Positions 1 through 11,299 of a stretch of 64,000 bases of DNA are shown in pieces. Position 1 is the stretch's first letter. Each line of letters starts with the position of its first letter. The notes beneath the pieces are model-generated. The model saw nothing but the letters and a program-made list of their open reading frames with translations. It was not told the DNA's origin and searched no databases. Origin of the DNA: Aselliscus stoliczkanus (Eukaryota > Chordata > Mammalia > Chiroptera > Hipposideridae); the NCBI GenBank assembly GCA_033961575.1, contig CM066730.1, positions 114,100,523 through 114,164,522 on the forward strand. The letters run 5' to 3'. Made by a program: the position numbers and the translations under genes.

Positions 1-512
1 TCTCTCTTGGCCTTCCTCCTATTTCACTGACTACAATTTCTCTGTCTCCTTTGCACAATTATTTTTTTATACTCCCAACCTCACAGTAATGGAATGCCTT
101 AGGGCTCCTTGGTATTTTTCCTTTCTTTATTCTGCACTCACTCCATTGGTAAGTTTACCTAGCCAGGTGTTTCAAATCCATACTTTACTTTGAAATTCAT
201 ATTTACATCTCAAACCTGACATGTCCCTTGCACTCTAGGGGATTCCTGTCTCCAGCCATCCACTCATCATTTTGGCTTGTATATCTAATCAGTATCTCAA
301 ATTTAACACACACACACAAAACAGAGTTTTACATCAAACATTATCCACTGTCTCCCCACTCACACATACACACTTCTTCGTTAGTTCATTAAATTACAAC
401 TGCATTTTCAATTACTCAGGTCCCAAAACTTGGATTCATCCTTGATTTGTACTTCTCCCTCATACTCTAAATCCAATCCACCAAGATACTCTATCAGTTC
501 TACTTTCAAATA
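1..512 (+). repeat. L2 LINE, 3' part, first half
   Basis: Pyrimidine-rich sequence following the L2 pattern in sense direction (end of the reverse-transcriptase ORF into the 3' region), with phrases close to consensus such as the stretch near 290-310 and the 'tcatccttgattt' stretch near 436. The copy enters from outside the window and is cut at 512 by a MER2 insertion, resuming after 857. It is ancient and has no open frame. An ACAC run lies at about 307-318. Confidence 0.7.
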
Positions 513-857
513 CAGTTGACCCTTGTACAATGCAGGGCTTAGGGGAACTGACCCCTTGAGGCAGTTAAAAATCCACATATAACTTTTTGACTCACCAACA
601 ACTTAATTACTAATAAAGAGCCTACTGTTGCTGGGATGGATGTCTTACCAATGACATAAACAGCTGATTAATACATATTTTGTATGTTAGGTGTATTGTA
701 TACTGTATTCTTATAATAAAGTAAGTTAGAGAAAATAAAATGTTATTAAGAACATCGTAAGGAAAATACAATTAAAGTACTGTTTGTATTTCCTGAAAAA
801 AGTCTGCATGTAATTGGACCCACCCAGTTTAAACCCATGTTTTTCAAGAGTCAACTG
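513..857 (-). mobile_element. MER2: MER2 DNA transposon (Tigger/pogo type, nonautonomous)
   Basis: Both ends carry the MER2 terminal inverted repeat: CAGTTGACCCTTG at 513 and its near-complement ending TCAACTG at 857. The interior matches the MER2 consensus in reverse (for example the 'ataactttttgactc' stretch). No coding sequence. The element sits inside an L2 copy, so it is younger than that L2. Confidence 0.9.
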
Positions 858-1540
858 TGTATCCATAACATGACCTCTTTCGCCAACTCTATCCTACTTT
901 TATTCCCACTTTCCCTGGGTCCAGGCCATCATCTTCTCTCTCCTGGATTATCACCATGGCCCTTTTATTTGGTTTACCTACTACAGCCCTTGCCTCTCCA
1001 CTACCTATCCTCAAAATAACAACCAAAACAACTTAAAAATAAGTTATGTAGTATCATTGCTCTGATCAAAACAATCTAAGATTTTCAACATCACCCAGAG
1101 TAAAATTAATCCACATTGATGCGGTTCCCCATTTCCTATCTGACTCACTTCTGGCCACTTTCTCCTTGGTTACTGTTTCCCAGTCACATTGCCTTCCTCG
1201 GTCCTGTCACTCCAAGTATGTTCCTCCCTCAGGCCTTTTGAACTTATGCAGAGCTCTATCTAAAATGTCATTCTCTTAAATATGCAGAGACCTGCTGACT
1301 TCCTTCAGGTCACTTCTGCTCACATCATGCTGGAGGATTCCCCTGTCCTGTCCATTCTAAATAATTTGCCCATCCATGCCTTTACACCCTTATCTTGAGC
1401 TGTTTTGCTTCTCAGAATGTGCCATAGTCTAGGTTACTTATCACTTTGCCTTTTTTGGTTTACTACTATACTACTGATGCCTAGAAAAGTGCCCATCTCA
1501 TGGTTGGAAAAATATAAATATGTATTAAATCAGTGAATTC
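858..1540 (+). repeat. L2 LINE, 3' part, second half
   Basis: This continues the L2 copy interrupted at 512: the consensus order (catcatct...ctggatta, then gatcaaaacaatc, then ggttccccat, then ttcaggtcacttctgctca) resumes without loss across the MER2. It decays into unassigned sequence around 1540. Confidence 0.7.
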
Positions 1541-2379
1541 CTGGAATAGAATAGAAGAGGGTAGTTTTATCTTACCAATGAGAAAGGGTTTCTTCTAGTT
1601 CTTGGCTGGGGTCTTTGGAACCCAAACTGAGTTGGCTAGTAAGTATTTAGAATAGTTCCTATGCCTAGTAAAAATTCAATAAACATCTGATTTAAACAGG
1701 CTGCCTTATGGTTTAAAAATTGTCGATACCGTATGAGCATTTCTTCCTAAAGTTATGCTCTTCTCAGTCATGAGGAATTTTTAGAATCATTTTTTTGTAA
1801 AGAAAAAGTACACACACACACTGCCTGTGAAAGCATGGTAAAGTTTTCTTAAAAATGTACTCATTTCATTTCTGGGACAGAAGGCAATTTGACCACACAT
1901 TAAAATAAGATTTTTGGAGCCAAGGAAGTTTCTTCTTCCTTTCTCCCTGGGGTTCCTGAACTCCCTTTCAGTAAAATCTCTTGGCATAAGCCTCGCTAAA
2001 CAAAGTAAACTATACATATATTAATAGGAAAACAGCTGTTGAGCTGTTTCAAGAGCAATACCACCAACTAATATTAGGGCAATATATTTCAGTCTCTGAA
2101 GACAAAGAACTTTTCAGTTCACTTTTGCATTATAACATTTGCACATTCATCAAAAAGGGGGAGGGGAAGGAATTTCAAACCAAGAATTAAAGCTTTTCAG
2201 AAGAGACTTTGAGATAGGATTCAGATCATTCACCCTAGAAGGAAAAAGAAAGAGCCAAGACGACGTTCTTAACCTGTATTTGCTTATTTGCTTGCAGTTT
2301 CACCAGTAATCTTGGGCAGGTAATGGTCCATGGGTCTTCTAAGCTTGGGACCAACTCTGTTACCAGCTTCCCTGGCTGG
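1541..2379. other. No feature recognised
   Basis: Unique-looking AT-rich sequence with a short CA run near 1809-1820. The 76-codon minus-strand frame at 1787-2017 has no recognisable domain and is not called. Confidence 0.5.
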
Positions 2380-2740
2380 GCTCCTCTGGTCTCTCATCTT
2401 GGAATGTCTCTCTCATGTTTTCTCTCCCCATGTCTCCATGTCCCTCTCAGTCTACCCATTACGAGTCCTCTGATTCTAAGAATCTTCCCCTATATCTCCA
2501 CTATATGTTCATTTTGGTCTTCTGTGAAATACAAACTGTTGGTATCCTGTCATTCCAGCTTACATGCATCATCTATGTGTCTGTAGTGAGTATGTATATG
2601 TGAATGTATGCATGTGCTTGTGTCCCCCAACTAACTTGTAAGGTTGTTGAGAGCAGAGAGTAGGTTTTGTACATCTGGCCATCTCTCAAAGAATCTCACA
2701 GTGCTGTGTATATAATCAGCCTCCATGAAGTCTCAATGGG
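2380..2740 (+). repeat. L2-like LINE 3' end
   Basis: Pyrimidine-rich sequence followed by the L2 3'-terminal order: 'gtgtcccccaactaacttgtaag', 'ttgagagcagag', 'cacagtgctgtgtatataatcagc'. It is diverged, and the class is inferred from word order. Confidence 0.45.
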
Positions 2741-2789
2741 GTGGGGTGTGTATGTGAGTAGATGCTGCTTGGTATTAATGGTGAGGAGC

Positions 2790-2957
2790 TTAAGTTTTGC
2801 AATCTGGATTTGCTGTCCACTTGATATGTGACTTTTGCTAAATTTACACAGAGTGGGAAATAAAAAATATCTCCCTCAAGGGATGGTTGAAGGGATTGAT
2901 ACATATTAATTTGACTAGTTCAGAGCCCAGCAATAGTAAGTTCTTGCTAAATGTTGA
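2790..2957 (+). repeat. MIR: MIR SINE
   Basis: Sense-orientation MIR core and tail: a short form of the tRNA-derived region, then 'tgatatgtgacttttgctaa', 'tgaagggattgatacatatt', and the tail 'agagcccagcaatagtaag'. Ancient and diverged. Confidence 0.6.
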
Positions 2958-3019
2958 CTTGAAAGTAAATGAGTATAAAGTTAGTGATGGATTATATGTG
3001 GTTTTTGTAGAACAACATG

Positions 3020-3215
3020 GAGCAGCTGAAGTCTTTAAGGGCTTACTCTATCAACTGTGGTGTAGGCTCCTGTGGAATCAGACAGACCTGAGTTCAGCTC
3101 CACCCTTCACTAGCTGTCTGGCTTATAGATATTTAAAAAAAAACTTTCAGACCTGTATTTTCCTAATGAAAACATTCATACTTATCTCACACAGCTATTA
3201 TGAGGATCAATGGGA
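3020..3215 (+). repeat. MIR: MIR SINE
   Basis: Sense MIR: 'ggaatcagacagacctgagttc', 'cactagctgtctggctta', 'cctaatgaaaacattcatacttatctcacacagctattatgaggatcaatggga' follow the consensus order. It immediately follows another MIR. The 137-codon frame at 2887-3300 crosses both repeats and is incidental. Confidence 0.6.
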
Positions 3216-3329
3216 ATGTTGTGAGAGATGTCCTGAGGGGATAATAAATGTGAGTTTGTTCATTTATTTCTGGAACTGCTCATTCCTCGAGCTTCAGTGA
3301 AAGGGTTCCATTTCAGCTCAATACCTTGA

Positions 3330-3730
3330 CTCTTCAGTTCTTGTAGCAGAGATGACTAGCCGACTGCCTACCTGTACTCTGTCTTGGAACACACAGCTAA
3401 ACTACATTTCCTAAGCTTCTTTACACTCAGTGTGGCCAAATGAATGCAATCCCTCCAATGGGAAATGCTGCATGCCACTTTCTGGAATGCATATAAAGAC
3501 CTCTCACACATCTCCATTCAGTTTCCTTTCCACTGAATGCAGGTGGTGATTATGTACATGGAGCAAAAAGGTTGTAGACAGGCTGGCTTCTAGGACGACC
3601 AGGTAAAAGTTTCTTCACCAAGCTGAACACCTGCCCAGGACAATTACATGAATATATAAACTTCCTTTTCATCAGCCATTAAGAGTCTGGGGTCTCTTTG
3701 TTATTGTAGACTAACCTACTGTACTTTAAT
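3330..3730 (+). repeat. MLT1-like LTR (ERVL-MaLR), solo
   Basis: Sense-orientation resemblance to a MaLR LTR: 'ctacatttcctaagcttc', 'gtgtggccaaatgaatg', 'ccaatgggaaatgctgcatg', ending 'gggtctctttgttattgtag'. No internal retroviral region lies beside it. The subfamily is uncertain. Confidence 0.5.
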
Positions 3731-3889
3731 ATACTCCTCTTATCCTCCCATCCAAATTTCCATGCCTAAAAGTTACCCTGTGATATTAAGCACTCTGTAA
3801 GTTTTAGCTTTTAATGCTATTTCTACTAGCAGTAAATAAAAGTGTCTTATTTCTAGACCTGTTGATTCTCAAGGTCAAAATTGTATCTT

Positions 3890-4200
3890 TTTTTCTTTTT
3901 TTATTAATAAGGGCATAATATTTCATACATTATTGATGATTTACTTGGTGTCTTTTGAGTGTTCTTTGTCATATAATTTGTTCATTGGGTTATTTCTTAT
4001 TCTTTTGGGATGTGAAAAGCTTTTTTCATGGAGTCGTTCTTATCCCTCTGTTATATTTTGTTGTTTTTGATATATATACTTGATATATAGTCATTAAGTT
4101 GAACAATCTCTTCTTTATATATCCTGCTTTTGATTTTGTGATTTAGAAGTCATTCCCAACCCTAAAATTAGAAATGCATTTTTCCTATGAAAACAAACTG
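3890..4200 (-). repeat. Old L1-like fragment, antisense
   Basis: T-rich sequence with the flavour of an antisense L1 3' region: 'gttcattgggttatttctt', 'taagttgaacaatctc', 'gtgatttagaagtcattcccaaccctaa'. Strongly diverged, without coding capacity. Confidence 0.4.
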
Positions 4201-4559
4201 TGAGGCTGAATGCACACTATGCCACCCATACTTGCTTTCTGGGCTATCATGTCACCTTTCACTCCAGTGTATTTAGTACTGATCTATAGACTCTTTTGAA
4301 TTCAGAGAGCCTTATCTTACTTAGTCACTTTTATTCCTAATTAAGCATTTGGGACCTAAGTGATCTGAGGAATATTTTCTTCTCTAATATTCTAAATTTT
4401 ATTCTCTTGGCATATCTCTCATATCTCTGTAAGTTCTTTGTTTAATTTATTAATGTTCTTACTAATGCTTTGAAGATTTCATTAGCATGCTGTTTACCCC
4501 TTCAGATGCTATTAGTGAAGATGGTCCAATAAAACAGAGTTAAACTGATCCTCCATTAT

Positions 4560-4880
4560 CTGATTAGCCAGTATGCACATTCCAACCTGACACCTTGCTA
4601 TATTATATTCGTCTCATGTTTGCTGTATTCAGATATTTAAGATCTATGCATTCAGCCAATTTAAATTAATTTAGCTATCAAGATTTCATGAGATGCTGTA
4701 TCCAACACTTCACTATGTGCACTATCAAGATACAAGATCAAATAATCATCTACCACATTTCCTTTAGCTAATATAATCTTTGTGATTTCAGCCAAAAAGT
4801 TTCTAGTTAGCTTAATCTGTTTTATTCTTTGTGAATCTAGGCTATTTATTGCAAGGAGCCCTTTCCTCTCAGAGTTAGAT
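4560..4880 (-). repeat. L3/CR1-type LINE fragment, antisense
   Basis: The order of 'ctatcaagatttcatgagatgctg', 'accacatttcctttagctaat' and 'ttctttgtgaatctaggctatt' matches the antisense reverse-transcriptase region of mammalian L3/CR1 elements. Very old and broken. Confidence 0.5.
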
Positions 4881-4995
4881 TATTTCCTTGGAGCAGTCGG
4901 GATAAATTTTCTTCATTATAGGGCTTAGAATGAAATATTGAGAAAGCCAGGAATTTAGCAGGAACAAGCTGAGCCAAAGAGTAACCTAATTCCAT

Positions 4996-5021
4996 TATCA
5001 ATCAATCAATCAATCAATCAC
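4996..5021. repeat. (ATCA)n microsatellite
   Basis: Six tandem ATCA/TCAA units, visible directly. Confidence 0.95.
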
Positions 5022-5094
5022 TGAGTTTGTATCAAATCAATCATACTCACAGTCCTGATGCTAAAGGGGATATAGACGTATAAGACATAGATTG

Positions 5095-5328
5095 TTTTAG
5101 TCAAGGTTCTTTTAGTTGCAAGTCGGAAGCACAGCTTAAACTAGTTAAGTCACCAAAGGGAATTTATCAGAAAATTCTGGGTTAACTCATAGAAGTAAAG
5201 GAAGCAATACTCATGAACCAGAAATATCAGAAATGAAATAAAATCCTGGGATTTGATGTCTTGAAGTCCTGTCTTTCTTTCTTTCTGCCTCTTTTCATTT
5301 AATTCTCTTTTTCAACATAGCAGGAACT
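5095..5328. other. Unclassified, possible LTR-like repeat
   Basis: The stretch beginning 'tcaaggttcttttagttgcaag' and 'cttaaactagttaag...gggaatttatc' resembles a class of old mammalian LTR-like repeats recalled without a name. A similar wording occurs near 8630-8700. The class cannot be fixed by eye. Confidence 0.3.
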
Positions 5329-5957
5329 CATATTAGTGAGGGTTCTCCAAGAGAAACAGAACCAATAAGATAAATTATATATTATATATACACATATATG
5401 TATATACATATATATACACACATATATACATATATGTATATGTATATATGTGTGCATATATAATGTACAATATATTTTATATATAATATTTTCTATAGAC
5501 TATCTATTATATAAACTATATATGTATATAATATACATATAATGGAAACTGTCAAGTCCTAAGACCTGCAGAGTGAATCAGCAAGCTGGAGATTCAGGAG
5601 AACCAATGGTGTAGTTCCAGTTTAAAGGCTGACAGGTTCAAGACCCAGGGAGTGCTGAGGTTTCAATTTGAGTCAGAAAGCAGGAAAAAGGCCAGTGTCA
5701 AATTCAAAGGCAATCAGGCAGAAAAAAAAAATCTCTCTTACTTGGAGAATGGTTAATCTTTTTGTTTTATTCAGTCCTTTAGCTGATTGGATGGGCCCTA
5801 TTCATATTACAGAAGGCAATTTGCTTTACTCAATCTATCAATTTATGTGTAAATATCATTCAAAGACACCCTCATAGTAACACCTAGAATAATGTTTGAA
5901 CAAATGTCTGAGTGCCTTGTGGTCCACTCAAATTGACTCATAAAATGAACCATCACA
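5329..5957 (-). repeat. MLT2-type LTR (ERVL), solo, antisense
   Basis: The left end reads 'tattagtgagggttctccaag...aacagaaccaataag', the complement of the MLT2 LTR 3' end. The right end reads 'caaattgactcata...aaccatcaca', the complement of its 5' end. The interior holds expected blocks ('ctgattggatgggccc', 'tttactcaatcta', 'aataatgtttgaacaaatgtctg'). A solo LTR: no retroviral genes adjoin. A TA-rich array has expanded inside it. Confidence 0.8.
5370..5545. repeat. TA-rich imperfect microsatellite within the LTR
   Basis: About 175 bases of alternating TA/TATG/CATA units. The MLT2 consensus carries only a short AT run at this place, so this is a local expansion. Confidence 0.9.
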
Positions 5958-6299
5958 GAACATACCTGCCATCCGCTAGGAAGTCCCATCCTAATGGCTT
6001 GAATACAAAAGAGAAAGGAGATCTTCCCTTTCCTTCTAGCTCCGATTTAAAAAATTGTGGAGAATAATTCTTATTAGTTACCCTATAGACAAATCATCAT
6101 GACTACCAGGATAACAATATTACAATTGGCCCAACTTCGGTCACCTAGCTATTTTTGGATTGGAAAAGTACAATATTTTAACTAGCTATTTTGATTTCCC
6201 CATAAGAAACATAGTTAAAATTGGCAAGAGGCAGTTCCTCAAGAGAAATAGGAATAGAGTGCTAAGATAAAGACAACAAAATAAATAGCCACCACACAA

Positions 6300-6650
6300 A
6301 TCATGTGCTCAAAGAGCTTGCAAGCCATTCAGAGGCACAAGACCAACACAGAGGTTCATAAGCAGCATATACTGATGTATCCCATCACTAACATATCCAA
6401 AAGTATATAGTGGTTCACAGAACAGAGAAGTCCAGAAAAGCTGCTACAATCAGAGAAGACTTCATAACAGTTAGGATTCAAAGTGGGTCTTGAAAGATTG
6501 AAATGTAGGTAGAGAGATTGGTCAAGGCCTTTGAACAAATGTTATGCTCATTTCCTCCTCACTTAGAACAGTGAGGAGGAAATGAGCATAACAAGCTATT
6601 GAGGAGAACTTCCAGAGCAGATAGAAAGGAGGGTAGCATTGTGTGGTCAG
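6300..6650 (-). repeat. L2 LINE 3' part, antisense
   Basis: Antisense L2 wording: 'agagcttgcaagccattcag', 'cagagaagacttcataacag', 'gtgggtcttgaaagattgaa', 'aaggcctttgaac'. The hairpin at 6540-6593 lies within or at the edge of this copy. Confidence 0.5.
6540..6593. repeat. Perfect inverted repeat, 23-bp stem, 8-nt loop
   Basis: Bases 6540-6562 are the exact reverse complement of 6571-6593, separated by TTAGAACA. The flanks do not extend the stem. The arms carry no mismatch although the surrounding repeat is heavily diverged, so the inversion is much younger than its host repeat. It could be a template-switch mutation or a small-RNA hairpin; the missing basal stem argues against a classical pre-microRNA. 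Confidence 0.98.
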
Positions 6651-6679
6651 TTATGGGGGGATTGAGAAACCATTTGTAC

Positions 6680-7745
6680 AAATATGTCCCCAGAACATCC
6701 TCCCATTAATCTTCTCTCCTACATTTTGTACCTAGACACAAAATATTTAGTTGAAACTTGGGTGTTCCTTCAAGGTCCATTATTTTCCTTTTAGCCAAGG
6801 TGACTGTATACTTTATCATCCAGACTGGGTCTCTTCTGGCTTAAACTGGAATGGACTCAGCTTTCTTCTCATTTCTCATGTGGCTTCTAAATTGTCATTC
6901 CTTTATTCTCCAGTAAAACCCCCTAGTCATTTGAAATTCATGATATTAGTGATTTTTACCAAATCACTTCTCCTTAGGTTTGGATCACTGGAAACTTTGA
7001 AACAATCCCTGCAGTCCTTCTTTCCACCCCAAGTTCAGTAACATCATGAGCCCATGTGTAGTATCCATGCAAAAATTCTACACTCATCGTTTCTTGTCGT
7101 ACTCACCTTTAAAGGTCTTTGTCTACTTTTTATTTCACCTTCCCACTACAATGGCCATCTCTAAACTTGTGACTACCCAGAAAAGACTGCCTTAAATGCA
7201 ATGAGGTATCTTAAACCTTAACATATATTTCTCTATCCACAACTTGATTCATCTCTTTTTTTAACTGTTGTATAGCATGTTGTGTCTCTTCTATTCTAAG
7301 CTAATCCTCCACCTTTATCCTTGACTTTGATTCCTTATTTGGTCTCCGAGTATTTGATCCATCTCTCCTCACCTTTACCTTAAATATCTTCTACTTTTTC
7401 TTTTTAGGGTTCATTTTTCATAACTTATACACATGTTTAAAATTTTATCCTACTGCATGCCTCTCATTATTTTTAAGAAATCGACTATTTTCAATTGTTG
7501 ATTGCTAATTCCCTCCTAAATCATACTGCAATCTTTATTATTTTCAAATTCAATGGACGTGTTCCACATCATAGCTAGTAAGTCTTTGCATTTTACGATT
7601 TTGTTATTATCACTTTTTACCACCATACTCTCTTTGGTTTTTATTGATCCTTCTTGTTCCTTTTCTAGATAGTTCTTTTCTTAATTTTGATGTTCTCCCT
7701 AAACTTCTAAAACTTCCTGATTGATCTAACCCCCTTCCATGGTTT
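6680..7745 (+). other. Pyrimidine-rich region, possibly upstream L2
   Basis: C/T-rich throughout and leading into the clear L2 at 7750, so it may be the decayed upstream part of the same LINE. No phrase is close enough to consensus for a firm call. Confidence 0.3.
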
Positions 7746-7749
7746 TGAC

Positions 7750-8630
7750 TGCTACTTATAGGCTGATGATTCTGAAATCTACAAATGTTTGTCTTCAATC
7801 TAGAGCTCTACTCTGAGTTTTAAACCAAGATATCTGATTTTTAAAATACATATTTCTATCTGGATATGCTCTTAATGTTTCAACATCAATAAATGCAAAA
7901 TTGAATTAATTTCTATAACTTGCTCCTCCAGTAATATCCTCTTAAGCTTCAGGGATCTTGCTAGTCCAGTCATCCAAGTTAAAAACCTGAGAATCATTCT
8001 TAAATCTCCCTCACCACCCCCTTTTTTTTACTACCATGCTCAATTGTTCATCAAGTATTCTTGATTGAATATCCAGAATACTTTGGGACTCATTCCCTCA
8101 TCCAATGTCCTCTACTACTTTTCTAGTTTAGGTCTTCATTACTTTTCTCTAGAACTACTGAAATATCCTTCTGAATGGCTTCCTAGTATTCATTTACCCA
8201 CTAACTCATCCCCCAAATTTACCTTTCATATAGCAGATGGAGGGACTTATCTAAAATTCATGTGTGACCACCTCCTTTCTTTCCCATTTAATATCCTTCA
8301 ATGACTTTTTTTTATTGTGTTGATATACTGTAACTTTATGCACCTTAATATTAGACACAAGATATTCCATCTCCAATCTGCTTAATAGAGCACAAAATTT
8401 CTTATTTATCTCTCCAGCTTAATTTTGTATAACTTCAGCAAATGGAATTGAATATAGATCCCTATGATGCTGTTCCTTGATTCTGTGCCTTTGTCCATGC
8501 TATAAACTCTGTCTGGAATGCCCCTTCTCCTTTACTTCACTTATTCTATTCATTCTTTTAGACATAGTTCAGGCATTACTTTGTGTAAGAAGTCTCTCCC
8601 ATCATATCTGATTGGGTTAGGTACCTGTAT
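7750..8630 (+). repeat. L2 LINE, 3' part
   Basis: Consensus L2 order in sense direction: 'ataggctgatgattc', 'cctgagaatcattcttaaatctcc', 'ctgaatggcttcctagtattc', 'gtctggaatgcccc', 'gacatagttcaggcattac', 'ctgattgggttaggtacct'. The 3' terminus is lost at about 8630. Short frames inside it are not genes. Confidence 0.7.
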
Positions 8631-8631
8631 C

Positions 8632-9149
8632 AGTAATATCAGTGTAGGAAACAGAAGCCACTCTAGGTATTTCAAGCAAGGAGGAATTTAATACCAGAAA
8701 TGATGATTATAATATCACTACCAATTTCTTGCTAGTCAGGAAAATCTAGGTTATGTTGAAGAAATTAATTAATCCCAACATCCACGGCTTAGCATAATAA
8801 AATATTGTCATTTTTCTCTCACTATGATGTTCATCTTGGGTCAATAGCAGGAACTTTACTCTGCTTTACATAATCACTCAGAGACCCAAGCTGACAGAGA
8901 TTCCAATATATTATACCTATGCCAATGAATCTTCTGGTCTTCTCTGCTGCTCCAACAGGTGAAGAAAGAGTCTGGAGAATTTCACGTGGCTCATCACTGT
9001 CTTATCCTGGGAGTAATACCTATCATGTCTGCTTATTTCATTGGCAGGGAATGATCAGATGGTCCCATTCAACTAAAAGGACCCAAGGATTTCCAACTTT
9101 ACATGTACCCTCAAAAAGGGGACTGGATATTGTTAGCATTGCTCTCAAG
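8632..9149. other. Unclassified sequence
   Basis: It begins with a repeat-like phrase ('gtgtaggaaacagaagccactctagg') that resembles an old LTR-like repeat but cannot be named. No gene or RNA is seen. Confidence 0.35.
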
Positions 9150-9275
9150 AAATGAAGGTTGTTTTCAAGATACTGAAGCTCAGGAAGGTTAAATAATTTC
9201 CCCACATTTGCACAGTTAATATTTGGCAGAACTGGAGTTAAATTGTATTATTTTTCAAAAGTGTCTGCTGCCCCT
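9150..9275 (-). repeat. MIR: MIR SINE, antisense
   Basis: Antisense MIR core: 'ctgaagctcaggaaggttaaataatttcccc', 'tttgcacagttaatatttggcagaactggagtt'. Confidence 0.65.
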
Positions 9276-9289
9276 CTCTTCTGGTCTCT

Positions 9290-9634
9290 GTCTACTATGT
9301 TCCTCCAGGATGAGGATTATACTTTTAGCCCTTCTGACATTATACTTTCCTGAGCCAAGTGGGGGTGCGTGGAAATCACACATGTTATTCCGAAGCAGGT
9401 TTAGCAGGCATCTTGTGATTTCTTCATTCTGCTTTTCTGTCTGCTACCAGAGTGGCAATTTCCCAAATAGAAGCTATACCTTCAACCTGGAGTGAAGAGT
9501 ATGTGGAGCAGAGCTTCAGGCAACCTGCAGGCAACATTTAACATGAGTAAGATATAAATTTGTGTTGTTGGAAGCCCTTAAGATTTCAGAGTTGCCTGTT
9601 GCCTTAGCTCAACTAGCAAAATCTAACTAATACA
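9290..9634 (+). repeat. MLT1-like MaLR LTR, sense
   Basis: The right end matches the MaLR LTR terminus: 'taaatttgtgttgttggaagccctt', 'gatttcagagttgcctgtt', 'ctaactaatacaaatac'. The preceding 'gagtgaagagtatgtggagcagagc' also fits. A solo remnant. Confidence 0.55.
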
Positions 9635-9639
9635 AATAC

Positions 9640-11299
9640 TGGAGAATTTACAAAATCCAACCAAAAATGGAGCACCCTGTGTTCAGAAAGGACTGGAATC
9701 TAAGTGACTGTAAAGAATTTTAGCCAGGGACCATGGACAAACTCTACATGGCTTTGACATTAGAATGATTTATATTAAAGTCCTGATTATGTGTCTCTCT
9801 AGTCAAAATCTAAATTTCAGAGAGAGAGAGAGAGGCAGAGAAAGGGAGAGTCTTTCTGGTCTGGTATGGTCACGTGCCCATCTAGCTCTTTGCAAAGGTG
9901 CGTAGGGGCTGCTGGAGGATAGACCAAAATAGATGACGGTCCCACTGGAACCACATGGAATGGGGTGGTGGTGATTCCCCAAAGCAAATCGGATGCTGAC
10001 ATCCAAAAAGGAGGAAGGAAATGGCATCCATAATAGCAGTCCACTGAAATAACAGTAATTATTCATCACTGGCATGTCCCCTTTATCCCTCTTCCTCCTT
10101 CATAACCACATGAAATCATCCTCCCACTCTCTGCTTCCCAAACCAAGCATCCTTAAGAACCTTGTGGAAGTCTTTTGTTTGGCAGTGCTAAGATCCTGTC
10201 CCCTCTGCTCAAATCAATAGGAAAAAAATAAAGATAATTTACATTAATTTGGTTACAGTTGTTTTAACATCCCCTGAAACCTTGAAGTTCAGCAGTACTG
10301 GGCCAGCTTGAAGAAAACCTTTCTGACAGGAAAGCGAGTTTCAAAAAAATTGTTCCCCAGTTTGCTAGGCTTATAAGCCTAGGGCAAGTTTAATTAAACT
10401 CAATGGAGCATTTTAAAGTGAAGAAAAAATTAGGACAGCAAGAAAAACGTGTTGATTGTTTCCTAATTATGCTGTGGACTTTCTCTCTAATGCATCCCCC
10501 CTCCTCTCTCCCTAAATAAAACAACTGGCACGTTAAGTTTGCACATAGAAGATTACATCTTAACCCTGTGTTCTGTACCAGTCAGGCACAGTGCTTCCCA
10601 TTCCACCACTGGGCTTGCTTTGCAGACTTTTGTGCTTTTATTATTTCATAGACGTAGTTAATCAAGTACAAAGAAAGAGGGAGGAGGTGGGAAATGCAGG
10701 GAACACATTAGGCTCCAGCAGTTTCCAGCCTTTTTGTCAGCAAGGACTCCTTTGATTAGCGCCACCCCCCGGCCCCCACCCCAACATGGACTCCTTATTT
10801 TAAAAGATTGAGTCTACAGAACAATCTGTGTTTTTAAAGACATGATTAATTTACTTCCTCATTTTTATTCACAAGAAACCTGCATTAACGCAAATTGATC
10901 TTCTTTTCAGAATAAGATAACCATACTGTTGATATAATTATATCTAAAAGAAAAAGAAAAAAAAACCCAGAAATTTTCATCCATGATTTCACTCACAATG
11001 GCTTAGTATGTGGCAGACACTGTACATGTAGTTTTGTTATGAATAAGTAGATGATCTTTGCTAGGATTTGAGAAATGACAAAGGAACTCATGGTTCTTGG
11101 GGACTGCAGAGCTGCTGGTTAAAGCCTGTGTGCTAGTGACTATTATAGCTCTCCAAGATTCCTAGAGGCCCACCAAGGGTCCGTAGGTACGGACACGAAG
11201 GGAAACGATGACTTCAGGTAAAACCCTTGAGCCAGGGACCAGAAGCACATAAAGAAAAATCAATATGTGTCTCAAAATTCTTTTAAAAAATAGTTAATA
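9640..11299. other. Mostly unique sequence
   Basis: Contains a (GA)8 tract at 9819-9834, a low-complexity C run near 10766, and a part near 10720-10840 that faintly resembles a hAT-derived repeat ('agcctttttgtcagcaaggactcc'). The 10250-10520 block has no repeat character and holds a perfect palindrome. No gene is supported; the antisense frames at 9803-10075 read through the GA tract. Confidence 0.5.
10365..10382. repeat. Perfect 18-bp palindrome
   Basis: CTAGGCTTATAAGCCTAG is its own reverse complement and lies in non-repeat sequence. It could be a site for a dimeric protein or a chance event. Confidence 0.95.

Noticed and set aside
2887..3300. 137-codon frame
   Set aside because: It spans two MIR SINEs; chance reading.
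5329..5957. Possible retroviral provirus
   Set aside because: Only a solo LTR remains; no gag, pol or env-like sequence adjoins.
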